A stretch of DNA of 64,000 nucleotides from Aedes albopictus (GCF_035046485.1 NC_085138.1:361587238-361651237), one strand, 5' to 3'; positions 1 through 12,770 are shown, numbered from the stretch's first letter. Translations and numbers: made by a program. The notes: generated from the sequence alone by a model not told the origin.

Positions 1-780
1 CATATCTGCCCAGCTTATGCCTATTCAACTATTGACTTCAAAGTAATCATTACGGGACATGTCGCCCGAGAGACCATGTTTTTTCAATACGTTGTACTTT
101 TTGCAATACCGCGTGACCCAACCGTTCTATTATTTTTTTACGCATAAACAATAACAAATGCTTTCTTATTTTAACGAGTCGAAGTTTACTTAAATCGGTT
201 CAAACTTGAAAAAAAATATGAGTACTTTTAAGATTTGAGGGTACCCGGATACGCTTCCGGCATTCTGCGTAGTAAAAAAAAACAAGCAAAACTGCAATCT
301 ATCAACAGCACTTGAACGTTTTTCTTAAAATTTTCAATGATACAGAATAAAGCTGTTTCCCTATAAGCGAGACACGCCACATTAAATGGCTAGACCTGTA
401 TTGGAAGTTGTGATACATTCTGTTTTTACACGATAGATGCGTCCGCGCATAAAAAGATCGTGTAAAAAAATCCCGTAATTTCCAGAAATCGTGCAAAAAA
501 AATCAAAAGACAGATTTTGTACACGATTAGCCCTCCGGCCAAAATCGCGTAAAAAATCGCGTGATTTCAAGAAAACCGGGTAAAAAAAATCGTGCAAAAT
601 AAAATCGCGTAAAAAAGTCGTGTAAAAACAGAATTAAGTGTAATTCGTTTTTTGTCCATTCGGCCTTTTTTTCCTTTAAATCTTATGTTCTTTAACCTTC
701 TATCCATTGACCTTTTGCCCCACAAGCAATGAAAAAACGAATACATAATCAAACATCTTATTTTTTTAAATTATCATCAA
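1..780. other. AT-rich DNA with a degenerate short repeat
   Basis: No gene is visible. From about 420 to 640 a loose repeat of the type AAATCGCGTAAAAAA, with variants in CGTGTA and CGTGCA, recurs roughly every 18-30 bases. It looks like the inside of a decayed small element. The short open frames here are only A/T-rich chance frames. Confidence 0.4.
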
Positions 781-1050
781 ATCTTATTAAAATTAAAATT
801 AATTCATATTCTGATATAATTATGTTATATTTGAACTGATCATTTTAATCAGTTGTAAATATAACAAAGTTATAACCGAGTTTGTTCTGAATTATTTATA
901 ACAAAATTAATTACAAAAGATTATAATATATTTTGTTATAATTCAGTTTGAAAAAATAATGAAGAGCCCATGCCATAACAAAATTATAACATAATTTGTT
1001 AGTTATATCACAACAAGATATAATTATGATATATTCTTGTTATGATCCTC
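780..1050. repeat. AT-rich repeat with TTATAACAAAATTAT motifs
   Basis: Several copies of ATAACAAA(A)TTATAAC-like words occur on both strands. Similar words recur at 50360-50450, so this is probably a dispersed AT-rich element. I could not define its ends. Confidence 0.3.
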
Positions 1051-1310
1051 TAGTCGGCATATGCTTGTAAATGATGTTTGTTTGTTGTCTTGGGGGGATT
1101 GAATCTTTGATGTTTGTCTAAAGATTTGTTTGACTGTTTTTATGTTGTAGTTTGCTAGTTTGACGTGTCTGTAGTCATTTTTCAGTTGTTTGTCGATTTT
1201 ACTTGCCGATAATCAAACTTTTTTTAATATTTGAATTTTTGAGTAGTAATCATATAACTGGTTGATGGTTTCTTCCATTTGGAAGGAAACAAGTTGATGC
1301 TTCATATAAG

Positions 1311-1603
1311 CACAGAGAACAGACATTCAAGTCCAGTTCCGAAACTGTGTAAGGAATGTAACGGCCATTTGAAATCGGCAACACTAGTGGCAATAGCGTA
1401 GCGCTGCAATCGGTTAATTTCCCATACTAATTTAATTCCCCACTTGAAATGTTTCAATTCACCACTGACTGTGGCAATATGGTGTTTGGTGGCGTTAGTG
1501 TTGTCATAGTGTATTGGTTTGCAACCATACTCAAGTAAAGATTCAAATCCTTACACAACTTTCCGAATGAAATTTGTTGTAGCCTGGATGTCTGTTCTCT
1601 GTG
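1311..1603. mobile_element. small TIR element (MITE), ATATAAG duplication
   Basis: The element begins CACAGAGAACAGACAT and ends with the exact inverse ATGTCTGTTCTCTGTG. It is flanked by the direct repeat ATATAAG (1304-1310 and 1604-1610). At 293 bp it encodes nothing. A 7-bp duplication is close to the 8 bp of hAT elements, but I cannot assign the superfamily. The TIR and flanking duplication are seen directly; mobility is inferred. Confidence 0.8.
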
Positions 1604-1773
1604 ATATAAGTGCCAAAAAGTGTGTATTATGAAATGTTTCGTGATTGAAATTGGACTATGGAAATACGTCAACTGGATAATAACGCATGACGGGCCGATA
1701 TCCCTTTCGTGACGAACCAGCACAATTGTGCTGTTGAGCGGTAGCAGTTTTGCATATTTTTATCATCTGTTAA

Positions 1774-1974
1774 GGTGAATATATAACGAAGCCACACTTA
1801 GCATTTTCAAAAGCACACATCTGAAGAACCGAGGGTTGGTTTGCGCTGAAAAGTTGATCGATTGGTCATCACCAGCGAGTCACCAATCGATCAACTTTTC
1901 AGCGCAATCCGTCTTTAAATTCCTCAGATTTGTGCTCTTGAAAATTGGAGGTGTGGCTTCGTTATATATTCACC
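1774..1974. mobile_element. palindromic MITE with TTAA flanks
   Basis: The arms GGTGAATATATAACGAAGCC and its inverse bound 201 bp. A second inner hairpin (TTGATCGATTGGT and its inverse) makes the whole element fold back. TTAA lies on both sides (1770-1773 and 1975-1978), the target duplication typical of piggyBac-type elements. It has no coding capacity. Confidence 0.75.
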
Positions 1975-1979
1975 TTAAG

Positions 1980-2491
1980 ACTTTGTTTTACGTTATGTAA
2001 ACTGTTTCAATAATTCAGCCATTACTTATACTTGTTTATGTGAAAGTAAACTTTTGTTTACGTTGCCTGTGTGATTTGCCACCACAAGGTAAACAAAAAG
2101 TGGACAAAAACCGTAAAACATGAAAAAGTTTTGTCTGTCGCATAATTTTTATTAACGATTTGTCTATGTAGTCAAAGCTAGAAATCGAAAGATAAAGAGT
2201 AGTTCTTTCAAATGAGGTAAAATAATTGTTGTTTTGTTGGGAATTCTTAGAATTCTGGAGAGCCAAAGTTGAGCTATTTGTATGGGGATGTAATTTTTTT
2301 TGCGCTCCGTCACGAAAGGGATATAGCCACAGCTGTAAGGGCGTTGGTATTCAGCATGGGGGTGAAACGCGAAGCAGCAAAATTCGGACAAATTGTCGAT
2401 TCAGTGTTGTTATGAAATTGATGATGAACTAAACTGCCCATAATCGCATAACAGTAACATTCGACAGAAGTAGGCATTGGAGAAAATGGGA
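1980..2491. other. no gene seen
   Basis: Moderately AT-rich DNA. Open frames on both strands are short, overlap each other and have no recognisable motif. Confidence 0.5.
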
Positions 2492-2727
2492 TTAACTCCT
2501 AAACTACCAAGGGTCCAAAAAAAGTCGGAAGTCCAACTTTGGCAAGGCATTTCTCGGCCGTTTTACAACCGATTTCAAAACTTTTTTTTGCGATGGAACC
2601 GGACAGGTTTCAAGATCGTTGTCCATTTAAAAAAATATAAAATAGATGCGTCTACCCAAAGTTATTAAGCAAAAGGCACTTCCTAGTTTTTTTGAGAGCG
2701 CATTTTTTGCGCACATTGATCAATAAA

Positions 2728-3830
2728 ACAAAATTTAAAGCGATGACATATGGTTTTTTCGACTCTAAATCATGCGTACAGCTGGAGTGAACATGTTTAT
2801 GCAAAATTAGTGATTTTTCAGTACACTTATAATTTACCTTACTCAAAAAACTGCTAAAAACCCTATTTTTCACATAAAATAAGCAATAAATCAAAATTCA
2901 AAGCGATGACATATAGTTTTTTTGGTCTTATATTGTTCGTAGGATTGTACTTGACATTTTTGATGAACAATGAAAATGTTCTAATTACACTCTTATTTTG
3001 TTTTACCCGGAAAACTACGAAAATTCCATACTTTTTACACAAAGTAGTCAACAAAACTAAATTTAAAACGATAACATGTAGTTTTTTAGCCTTGAAATGT
3101 TCGTAGCAGTTTGGGGGACATACTTGAAGAATAATAGTGATGTTTTCATTACACTCAAATTTTGATTCACTCAGAAATCAACGAAAGTACCACATTTTTC
3201 ACACAAAGTGCTTAACAAAAATTATGGCTTACAATGCAAAGTAGTTTTTTTACCTTTAAGTTATTCGTGAAAGCGTACTGGACGTTCTTGATGAGTAATA
3301 GTGACGTTTTCATGACACACTTAATTTATTTTACTCAAAAAGCTAAAAAAATCCATATTTTTCATACAAAACAGTCAATAAAACAAAATTTAAAGCCATA
3401 ACATGTAGTTGTATGGCCTTAAATTTTCTGTTACAATATACTGAACCTGTTTTTGATAGAATGTTGATGTTTACATTACACTAATATTTTGTTTTATGAA
3501 AAATGTACAAAAATACCACAAAAAAGCGAATAAGCTAAAATTTAAAGCAATGATATGTAGTTTTTCAACTTTGAATATATTGTACTAGTTTAGTGGATTC
3601 ATTTGAACAACCTTAGTGATGTTTTTATTACACTCATATTTTATATCACTCAAAATACTAGGAAAATACCACATTTTGCACACAAAGTAGTCATCAAATA
3701 AAAATTGGAGTCAATGCATTATAGTTTTTTTTGCCATGAAATTTTCTGTAAAAAAGTACTATTTAGACTTGTTTGATAAACAATAGTGATCTTTCAATTA
3801 CACTCGTTGTTTTCTAAATTTGTTTATAAA
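2728..3830. repeat. left arm: seven diverged ~160-bp tandem units
   Basis: A unit starting around AAATTTAAAGCGATGACAT and ending near TTTTCACACAAAGTAGTCAA recurs at about 2728, 2893, 3055, 3215, 3383, 3534 and 3698. Spacing is 150-170 bp. The units differ clearly from one another yet match their partners in the opposite arm much better. This means the tandem growth is older than the arm duplication, or that the arms are kept alike by conversion. Confidence 0.7.
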
Positions 3831-4259
3831 AAACAAAAACAACTCAAAAAAAGAGAACTTACTATGCGCAGCATATAGTCACATGTTGATGTAACTATTT
3901 TTGATAGTTAAAAGCACTGAGATTTTCACTCAGGTGGAGTACTGACTCAATTTGTTATTTATCATTTTATAAAATTCTTCATCTTTTTATACAATAAATT
4001 AACCTAACATGTTTCATACGACTTTTTCCATCATGTTGATACTCTTTGCGTTGCAATCTGTAATATTTTTTGGGATTTTATATGTTTATCAGAGCACATG
4101 AAAAAAAAAAAAATATTGGTCACCCAAAACAATTAAAACTGTCCAATCCTTACATTGCAATTATAACTGAGACACCAGTACTTGTTTTAAAATTATTAAA
4201 TCAGGAAAAATACATGGAATAATATATTAGGGAATTTAGAATATTATCATATTTTTTCA

Positions 4260-5480
4260 GAAATCTCTTATTTTTTTCCTTTAGCATTTTCGAAGCTTTC
4301 TCCAGTCCTTTCAAGTTTCCATCCTAGTTCTCATGCATAGTGTTTTTCTTTTATTTGCTCTCATTAGTAGTTCCTTCCGTGGTTTATTCGATATTTTTAG
4401 ATATTTCCGATAATTCCTTCTGGAATTTCTGCCAAAGAGTTTTCCGATATTTCTCCTGAATTTCTTCGCTGGTTTTCATCCGGAGTTTCTCCCGGGATTT
4501 CTCTTAGAGATTTTCAGAGTTCTTTCGTGAATTTTCTAAATATTTCGTACAAGAGCTTTTTTCCGAGATTTCCCAGTTCTTCTAAGGATTTCTTCCGAAG
4601 TTTCTCTCGCGTTCCTCATTGCATAATTTCTCGCAAAAATCACGTGGATTCATTCCGACATGTCTCCGGTTATTTACAACAATGAATTTTGTAGGTCTCA
4701 GGCAGAAGGTTTTCCGAGAAACACTTCTAGAAAAGTACAGTACTGGACGCGTTGACCGATTTTCATTCAAAGTGCTTAAGTTTGGAGCTCTGTATTTCAG
4801 CTTCTAGAGCACAAACTCCGAGAATAATCTCAGGCGAAACTTAAAAAAAAAACTCTCGCAAGAACCTTTATAAAATATCCCGGATGTAACTTCTGTAGAA
4901 ATCTGGGGAGAAACTCCAGAAAAAAATCATTGAAATTGCTTAAAACTTCGGGAGAAATCCCAGAAGCAATTCCTTCAGAAAACTCGTGAAAAACTCCTTT
5001 AAAATACGGGAGGAGCCTCAGTTAAAATCCCAGCAATAGTTTCTGTAAAAATCTTAGAAAACCCGGAAAAATCTCATGGAGAAGTACCAAGAGAAATACC
5101 GGAAGAAATCGCGGAAAACCTTCAAGAGAAATTCCGAGAGAAACTCTAAAAGAAATTCTACGACAACATCGGATGTATATTCCCGGAGAAAAGAGAATAA
5201 ATTCCTCGAAAATTTGTTTGGCAAAACCCAGGAGGAAATATTCAACGAGAGACTCTGAGAGCAAATATTGGAAAACCTCTGGAAGAAAATCTATGGAATT
5301 CTCATAAAAACCTTCAGGAGACAATATTTGGATTTGAGAAATCCTGCAATATTCTCCAGGATTTTTTTCCGGAAAGAACTGTTTGAATCTAGGAAAAAAA
5401 CGACGATAGTAATACGAAAGAATCTCCGAGAGGAATTTGAAAAGGAATCCCAAGAAACAGGAATGAAAGAAGGCTGAAAA
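4260..5480. repeat. degenerate 24-bp-type repeat in the palindrome's loop
   Basis: The loop holds TTTCTCCCGGAATTTCTT-like words, then from about 4830 their inverse (GAAATTCCAGAGAAACTC-like). It is the same dispersed family found at 9, 13, 35, 41-45 and 53 kb. A 177-residue frame at 5022-5555 (minus) comes from the repeat having a period divisible by three; it shows no domain. Confidence 0.55.
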
Positions 5481-5639
5481 TCTCTCCAATAAAGACACAT
5501 AACCTAACCTTAACTTTGGAAACCAGTTAAGTTCTTCACTTTTTTTCATTTTCACGGGATTTCCGTTTATTTTTTGGTGATTGCTACTGCATGTTCAGGA
5601 GACGCAAATGGACTCAAATAATAAAAAAATCCCTGGTGA

Positions 5640-7060
5640 ATTTTCGGTTTGCCTTGTATTTTTTTTATGTAGTAGATAACCTGAAACTGGTACAAAAATG
5701 TCAGTAATAGAAATCTGCATGTGTTTGTTTTGAATTTTGTGTTATTGGCTATTTTGTGTAAAAAATATAGCACATTCGTGATTTTTTAGTAAAACAAAAC
5801 GTGGATGTGATGTGAACATTAAAATTTTATAGTACATTCCAACGGAAAATTTTAAGACTAACAACTACATGCCATTGCTTTAAATTTTGTTTTATTGATT
5901 ATTTTGTAAGAAAATTATAGCATTTTAAAAACTTGTTTGGTAAAATGAATTAAGAGTGTCATGAAGGCGGTATTGTTCAACGTTCATCATTTCACGAAAA
6001 AATTCAAGCCAAAAAACCAGAATGCATTGCCTTATATTTTTATTTTTTGACTACTTTGCGTGAAAAATGTAGTATTTTCCTAGTATTCCGAGTGGAATAA
6101 AATATTAGTGTGATAAAAAATCACAAGGATTGTTCAAATAAACCCACTAAACTACTACGATAAATTCAAAGTTGAATAACTACATATCATTACTTTAAAT
6201 TTTGGCTTATTCGCTTTTTTGTGGTATTTGCGTACATTTTTTTTATAAAACAAAATATTAGTGTAATGTAAACATCAACACTCTATCAAAAACAGGTTCA
6301 GTATATTGTAACAGAAAATTTAAGGCCATACAACTAAACTACATGTTATGGCTTTAAATTTTGTTTTATTGACTGTTTTGTATGAAAAATATGGATTTTT
6401 TTTAGCTTTTTGAGTAAAATAAATTAAGTGTGTCATGAAAACGTCACTATTACTCATCAAGAACGTCCAGTACGCTTTCACGAAAAATTTAAAGGTAAAA
6501 AACTACTTTGCATTGTAAGCAATCATTTTTGTTAACCACTTTGCGTGAAAAATGTGGTACTTTCGTTGATTTTTGAGTGAATCAAAATTTGAGTGTAATG
6601 AAAACATCACTATTATTCTTCAAGTATGTCCCCCAAACTGCTACGAACATTTCAAGGCTAAAAAACTACATGTTATCGTTTTAAATTTAGTTTTGTTGAC
6701 TACTTTGTGTAAAAAGTATGGAATTTTCGTAGTTTTCCGGGTAAAACAAAATAAGAGTGTAATTAGAACATTTTCATTGTTCATCAAAAATGTCTAGTAC
6801 AATCCTACGAACAATATAAGACCAAAAAAACTATATGTCATCGCTTTGAATTTTGATTTATTGCTTATTTTATGTGAAAAATAGGGTTTTTAGCAGTTTT
6901 TTGAGTAAGGTAAATTATAAGTGTACTGAAAAATCACTAATTTTGCATAAACATGTTCACTCCAGCTGTACGCATGATTTAGAGTCGAAAAAACCATATG
7001 TCATCGCTTTAAATTTTGTTTTATTGATCAATGTGCGCAAAAAATGCGCTCTCAAAAAAA
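5640..7060. repeat. right arm: about nine ~160-bp tandem units, inverted
   Basis: These are inverted counterparts of the left-arm units. About two extra units lie at the inner end (roughly 5640-5940) with no partner on the left. The extra inner units show either unequal loss from the left arm or growth in the right arm. Confidence 0.65.
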
Positions 7061-7283
7061 CTAGGAAGTGCCTTTTGCTTAATAACTTTGGGTAGACGCA
7101 TCTATTTTATATTTTTTTAAATGGACAACGATCTTGAAACCTGTCCGGTTCCATCCCAAAAAAAAGTTTTGAAATCGGTTGAAAAACGGCCGAGAAATGC
7201 CTTGTCAAAGTTGGACTTCCGACTTTTTTTGGACCCTTGGTAGTTCGCGGGAGTTTTTACCCCCTCGGTAGTTTAAGTGTTAA

Positions 7284-7684
7284 AAATTGCGAATTTTAAT
7301 AGTATGGGAATGAACCGACATTGTAAACATTTTTCATTAATTCGTAATCAATTGTTTAACAATAAGATCTCCTACAGCACTTCTTGTATGTTGGACCTAT
7401 TGTCAGAAAATAAATCGGACTTATGTATGATTGATGACACGCATTAAAACCAGTCTATTTTCCCAGTGTGACTGTTATGCGGTCACATCGGTTAAAAATG
7501 GTCAATGAGACAAAACGACTAGGTGTTTATTTCACAAATCCTAGAACAAACTTGAAAATTTTATTCAGGTAGTCGAAAGTACTTGTAATTTGGTGATGAT
7601 CCCCGAGATTAAGTCAATAACAGCAAAATATGCAAATGTTACAATTATGCGGTTATAGGCAGTAAATAAATGAATGAATGAATA
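7284..7684. other. no gene seen
   Basis: Unremarkable AT-rich DNA between the palindrome and a SINE fragment. No repeat structure or coding frame stands out. Confidence 0.5.
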
Positions 7685-7920
7685 CTGGGAATCACGGGTT
7701 CGATTCCCGGTCGGTTCAGGAACTTTTTGTAAAGGAAATTCCCTTTACTTCCTTGAGTATAAAGTATCTTCGTGCCTGCCACACGATATACGCAGGTAAA
7801 ATGTTTATTGACAGACGAAGTCCTCAATTAATAACTATGTAACTGCAAACAGAACAGCTGAAAAGCAGGATGTGTCCCAGAGTAGACGTTATGCCAAGTA
7901 GAAGAAGAATAACGCATGAA
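7685..7920 (+). mobile_element. Feilai-like SINE, 5'-truncated
   Basis: It opens with a tRNA-type B box (GGGTTCGATTCCCGGTCGG). The SINE body follows (CGTGCCTGCCACACGATATAC) and then the tail region GAGTAGACGTTATGCCAAG with AGAAGAAGAAT. The same body is found inverted at 49645-49898. The A-box half of the head is missing and replaced by GAATGAATGAATAC, so this copy is not transcribable from its own promoter. The name Feilai is from memory of Aedes SINE structure. Confidence 0.7.
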
Positions 7921-9030
7921 AAAAATCAGGCCCCAAAGGGTTAAACTTCTGTCGGTAAACCCCGTATACCTCTTTCAACTTCCCTGTAACCTTGGAATTT
8001 AGATAATAAACTGATCCATTTAGGTACGAAATGCACTCCAACACATAACATTGACGAAGTTTTTGGGTGAGAATTGTCTACACTGAGAACCACTGGATGA
8101 CATGGTGCGCAGACAATCAAGCCCAAAGGGGACAACGTCGCGGAAGCATGCGGGGTGTCACAAATTTTTGTCACTTTTCCCGGCGAGCACATTTTAAGAC
8201 AAAATATTTAACTCCTCGGCTAAGTGTGTTGTTGTTTTGGGAAAATGCTGCGCGAATCGGTAGCGCTCCGTTCAGAGCCGTGTGCGAGAGGGGTAAGCTG
8301 TCTCGCAGTAGATTTTTCACGAGGCAGGCGGAAGAGATCTTCATTTTTTCTTCACCGCCGTCGTCGTCGTCGTCGTCAAATCGTTTTCCCAGGAGAGGCA
8401 TTGCCTTCGGTGAGTGTTCCCGGCCCCGGCCGATCGAGTGGTAACGATTGTGTCAGTTTGGTTTTAGATGAGCAAGTTTTTTTTTGCGGCGGGTGCAAAT
8501 TAGTGCTAACAAAATATCTTAATTTATTGTAATTCGGAACACTGAAGCCGAATAAAGCTATAAAACCAAGGAGAGGGGAGCGTCAACCGTAAGGGGACAG
8601 AAAATGAGAAGGTTACCAAGGGGAAATTCGTTGGGCGACATTCATATTTTATTAATTACAAAAAAATCTAAATTTTTAGAGTAATCGAAATTTTCAAAAA
8701 GTTCCAAAAAATCTCGAGGATGCCTAAGCCATTTTACACTTCCACAGCTCTGGCTAGAAACTCTGAATCTATGCAGGTTGTGACACACGCTATAATGATT
8801 TCCTCACTTTCAAAATCTAGAAATAGTAAGTAACAACAGTTCATTAGTTTCATAGAATATAGAAGGTTTGCAATGGGCTTTCAATTATTCTGAGCAAATT
8901 TAAAAGCTGGAATTTAAATTTTCATCTGAAATTTAAATTTTTGCTTCCAAATTCAAGGCATAAATTCAGGCTCTTCTAGACCAACTGCAAGCAAATTCAA
9001 AATTCTAACAAAAGCTTACTGCAAAAATAA
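7921..9030. other. low-repeat segment with a GC-richer core
   Basis: 8220-8470 is richer in G+C than its surroundings. It carries a run of GTC triplets near 8360 and a good splice-donor-like word, GGTGAGTG, near 8410. That is the look of a 5' untranslated exon of a mosquito gene, but no acceptor, start codon with a convincing frame, or conserved protein can be shown. The overlapping frames of 76-125 residues are mutually exclusive and low in complexity. From 8480 on it is AT-rich with nothing recognised. Confidence 0.25.
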
Positions 9031-10130
9031 AGAGGAATATTATGATAACCAACGGGAAGGATCATTGGCAGAAGGTTGAGAAGACTTCCAGAAGAATCTC
9101 TGTCGGAACTTTAGAAAAAATTCCGGAAGAAATTTCAAAACAAATTTTCCGGAGGTGTCTTTGGAATCCCAAGAAAAAAAAACTCTAGACGAAATCTAAT
9201 TAGAAATTATGACAGAAATGCCTGTAGGAGCTCCAGAACGATTGCAGGAATAATTTCTGGGGAAACTTCAGGAAGAGAAAAACACTACAGGGGAAATCCA
9301 TGAAGAAACTTCAAAAGGATTCCATAAAGATATGACTGGATAAATCCCTCTTGAATTTCTGAGAGCAATTTCTTGAGGAACTTCAGAAAACTTCACGAGG
9401 AGTAAAAGGAGGAATTCTTGAAGAAATCCCTGAAAAATACTTCAGGAAATATGCCGAAAGAATCACCAGCTGGAATCACAGCACTTCATAGGAAAACTCT
9501 AGATAAACTTAATAAGAATTCTTTCAAAATTCTCCAAAGGCAACGTCAGTATAAATTCCAGAAGGACGTTGCGGAGAGACTACAAAATTAACCTCACGAG
9601 GAACTTCGGAAGAAATCTCTGGAGAAATTTGAAAGAAACCAGAGTAGCCCTTTAGGAGATATTCCAGAAAAATTCTTGTTGGATACTACAAACCAGTAGG
9701 AATACATAGCGAAATTCTAGGAGAAATGTCAGAAGAAACACCAGATATAGTTCCTTGAGAACTACATAAGAAATCCCTCCACAAACTTCGAGAGGTATCC
9801 CTAGAGAAGCTTCAGAATGAATTGATGTAGAAACTCCAGCATGAATCCACGAAAAAACTTTAGAATGAATGCCTGGAGAAATTTCAAGAAGAATTAAGGG
9901 AGATATTCCAGAAAAAGCTCTATTGAATCTCCGTGAGATATTTCTGGAGAAACTTAAAACAGCAAGAACAAACAACAGTAACAGCAAGAATGTACGGAGA
10001 ATCTGCTGGAGAAATAAAAAAAAAGATTTAGCGAAAGATGCTGGGAGAAATTCAACGTAGATTCTCAGTGGAAACTTCTTGAGAAAAGCTTGCAGAAACT
10101 TTAGAAGAAATCTATTGAATCATCAAATCA
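9030..10130 (-). repeat. degenerate 24-bp-type repeat tract
   Basis: Words such as CTTCAGAAGAAATCCCTG and CCAGAAGAAATTTC recur about every 24-30 bases in the orientation inverse to the 41-45 kb tract. Divergence is high. The 111-residue minus frame at 9652-9987 is a by-product of the repeat. Confidence 0.6.
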
Positions 10131-11700
10131 CAGACAAACAGTCGTAACTCTTAGAGGAAATTCATCAAAACGTTAAGCCCGATGTCTTTTTTATGAGCCC
10201 ACCTATTGGTAGAACTGCACAAGACACGGTCGGCAATGATGGATTGCGATTTGACGTTTGCATAACAGGCACACTACTACACAAATCGCCTGTAATTATC
10301 GTTTGCATCATTCAGCAACGTGTACACTGGCAAAAGTTAAAACCGATCAAACCCTAGCGCCTCTGGTGGAAGGATCGCGGAAATCAAATGAAATTCATAT
10401 CGATCTTTAAATGCATGTGCCAAGTCATTTTGAAGAGTGTTACGTCTATTTTTCTATGCCAATAGCAACGCCAGCAAAAACCAGAAGGACTTTTTGAACA
10501 GGGATGCCATATTTACAGATTTTTGAGAATGCGTACAGATTTCGTTTGATATTAAATACAGATTTTTGAGCTAGAGAAGCTATTTTATTTTTGTATGGGA
10601 TACAGATTTTTCACCTTTTGTAGTTTAGTAATTACTTTACTTCATACAAGTGAACTTCAATGAGTAAATGAAGAACAAAAAACTCTAAATGGAATTCCTA
10701 GTAAAATCGTGCGTTTCGTACATTCCCATAAATCTAATAAAATTCGAATCAAGGCCCTCCTTCAGTGATCCACCCCGGAATATCAAGGCAACACCCCGAA
10801 AATATATCTGCTCTAATAATGTCGCCAAACTGTGACAGTCTAGAGGAGCAAACGTCCGCCCGCCAATTCGTGCTCGCATTGTTATAAAAGTAATAAATTG
10901 ATGTAATACGTAGCCGAAAAATTTGCCCCGAGGTCTTGTGCTGTTAGGCGGGCGGTTGCCTGGGTGGTGGCCTGGCCCCGGCCGATGGCCTCACCCGTGT
11001 TATGTGAGTGTGTCTCGCCTTTGCGCTTAGCACAACTCCTCTTCCTTTCCTCATTCCCAGTTGGCAGTCACTACTGTCACTATATGCTTCTCAGACATCA
11101 GCTACCGGATTGGGCACATAGGAGTAATTGTATCCAAGTGTTGGCCAAAATCAGGAAAATCAATGGAAATATCTCTTATTTTTTTACCTTTACTTATGTT
11201 CTAGAACATATGTCTTGCCCAGTGTACGCAGAATATGGCACCGCAAGCGAAAAATAGGCAACAAAGAAGGCACGGCAACAACGCTTTGTTTTTTCGTTAG
11301 CAGATAATGACAAAATCGCTCCCGAGTTTGTTCACAACAAAAACGGTAGGAATATTTGTCTCGTTCTATTCACATCGTGATTTTCGCATTGTTTTACAAC
11401 TGAAACTCGACTCTGAGGATGGCAAGAGTTTTAATTCGTCCAAATGCTCATGAATTCGATGATGTGGGTGGAAAATTTCAGCAGAAAAGCCTAAATATCG
11501 GCACACGCACGGCAAGCGATGTTTGTTTTATTGCTCTCATCGCTTGACATGCGTTTGTTGCGGAGCGCCTTTGTTACCAACATGCACCGCTTAGGACAAA
11601 GCGTTTGTTTTTCGGCGTGATCCGTTTTTCGTACCCTGGTCTTGCCACATGATAAAAGAATAGGATAATGATCAATTAGAGAAGACAATTTTCAGTTATT
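10130..11700. other. mostly unrecognised DNA with a hAT-MITE fragment
   Basis: At 10498-10640 the words CAGGGATGCCATAT, then ACAGATTTTTGAGA and ATACAGATTTTT, resemble the start and body of the CAGAGATGCC element at 43563. The matching right end is missing, so this is a truncated relative. The rest shows no gene or repeat I can name. Confidence 0.35.
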
Positions 11701-11704
11701 AAAT

Positions 11705-11830
11705 GCGCCTGAAAGTGCTCATAAAACATTAAAGTGAGAAGCAGATTGATTCCCAGTATAGATGATAAGTAGAAGACATAGAAAAACAGGAAAGGAAGAA
11801 GCAGAAGAAGAAGAATAAAAATAACAAGAA
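11705..11830 (+). mobile_element. Feilai-like SINE 3' end
   Basis: GAAAGTGCTCATAAAACATT followed by GTGAGAAGCAGATTGATTCC matches the 3' part of the SINEs at 49.6 and 50.1 kb. It runs into an AGAAGAAGAA-rich tail. The head is absent. Confidence 0.55.
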
Positions 11831-12770
11831 GAAAGAGAATAAGACTAATAATAAGAAGAGATTAAAGATGAACATTATGAGGAAGAAGAATAATGATAAT
11901 ATTTAGACAAGCAGAAGGTAAAGAGGAAGAGAAAGATTGTGACAATCAAATTGATCGAGTTACTCCGCCCAACACCCAAAAGAACGCAAACCATCCATAC
12001 ACATATTTCGCTGACTTTTGTGGTGTGTCCCAATCCAAGGAAAATACCCGACCAGCCAGCAGTTAAGAGCGAGAGAGGCCATACCAGGCCAGGCCAGACC
12101 AGACCAGGCCAGACCGCGGGACCAAGACCAGTACGACACCACGTAAGTATACAAAAGCGGCGCGGCCTCGGGGAACCCGAACGATAGAGGGCAAGAAAAA
12201 ACAAACCGCACCAAACGCAGGAGAGCACGGACGATGACGACGACGACGCGACGGTGTACGGGACTAACAATAGCAGCAACATTATTCGAACTTCTGTTGG
12301 CGATGCCAGTCATTCAGTCAGTCAGTGGGATTGATGAACATATGTTTAATTTGAATATTTCAGCAGCGTTTTTTTTCCTCGTCGCTTGCTCTCCCGGTGC
12401 GCGACCGGGATCCAACAACGACCCATCATCCATCGTGCAAATGGTTCTTCGGTTTTTGTGTGGACGTCTCCGTCTCCGCCTAATGTCGATGTGGTCTTGT
12501 TCTTATTACATACCTACCGACCGACGACCGACGACCAACCAAGTCATCCATCCATTCTAACGTATGTTGTCGTCTCCGTGGCGTTGTATTGACAGTTACC
12601 TTTGGAACATACGTAGATACTGACTACTGCTTCCAAATGTTAGGATGGTCCGAGTAAAAATGTTGAAAAATAATCTCACGATAGTGTTTCAAAAACACTT
12701 TCAAAAATAACTACTTATTGCTTGCTCTGCTTTCTTCACTGGCGTCTATGTAGCTACCTAACAACACCAA
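11830..12770. other. low-repeat DNA, no gene supported
   Basis: 12086-12120 holds a short repeat of CCAGGCCAGACCAG words, followed by a donor-like ACGTAAGTAT near 12141. A plus frame at 12234 starts with a threonine run and a hydrophobic stretch, and a longer minus frame overlaps it. Neither has a domain. It could be unique host DNA near an exon, but nothing proves it. Confidence 0.3.

Larger units (their letters stand above)
2496..7279. mobile_element. giant palindromic (foldback) element, ~4.8 kb
   Basis: The sequence from about 2505 to 3830 returns inverted from about 7245 back to 5940. One 80-residue open frame is identical in both arms (2652-2894 minus, 6853-7095 plus), so the arms are nearly identical at their outer ends. 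TTAA occurs just outside each end (2492-2495, 7280-7283), and both ends then read CNCNTAAACTACC, with about 28 extra bases on the right. This suggests a piggyBac-like TTAA insertion, but the ends are imperfect. There is no transposase, so the element is non-autonomous. Confidence 0.7.

Noticed and set aside
2652..2894. 80-codon frame repeated at 6853-7095 as a conserved gene pair
   Set aside because: The identity is due to the inverted arms of one element; there is no motif and it lies in AT-rich tandem units.
5022..5555. 177-codon minus frame as a gene
   Set aside because: Also derived from the 24-bp-type repeat in the palindrome loop.
12234..12560. 108-codon plus frame with a hydrophobic start
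   Set aside because: It overlaps a longer frame on the other strand, is low in complexity and has no domain.
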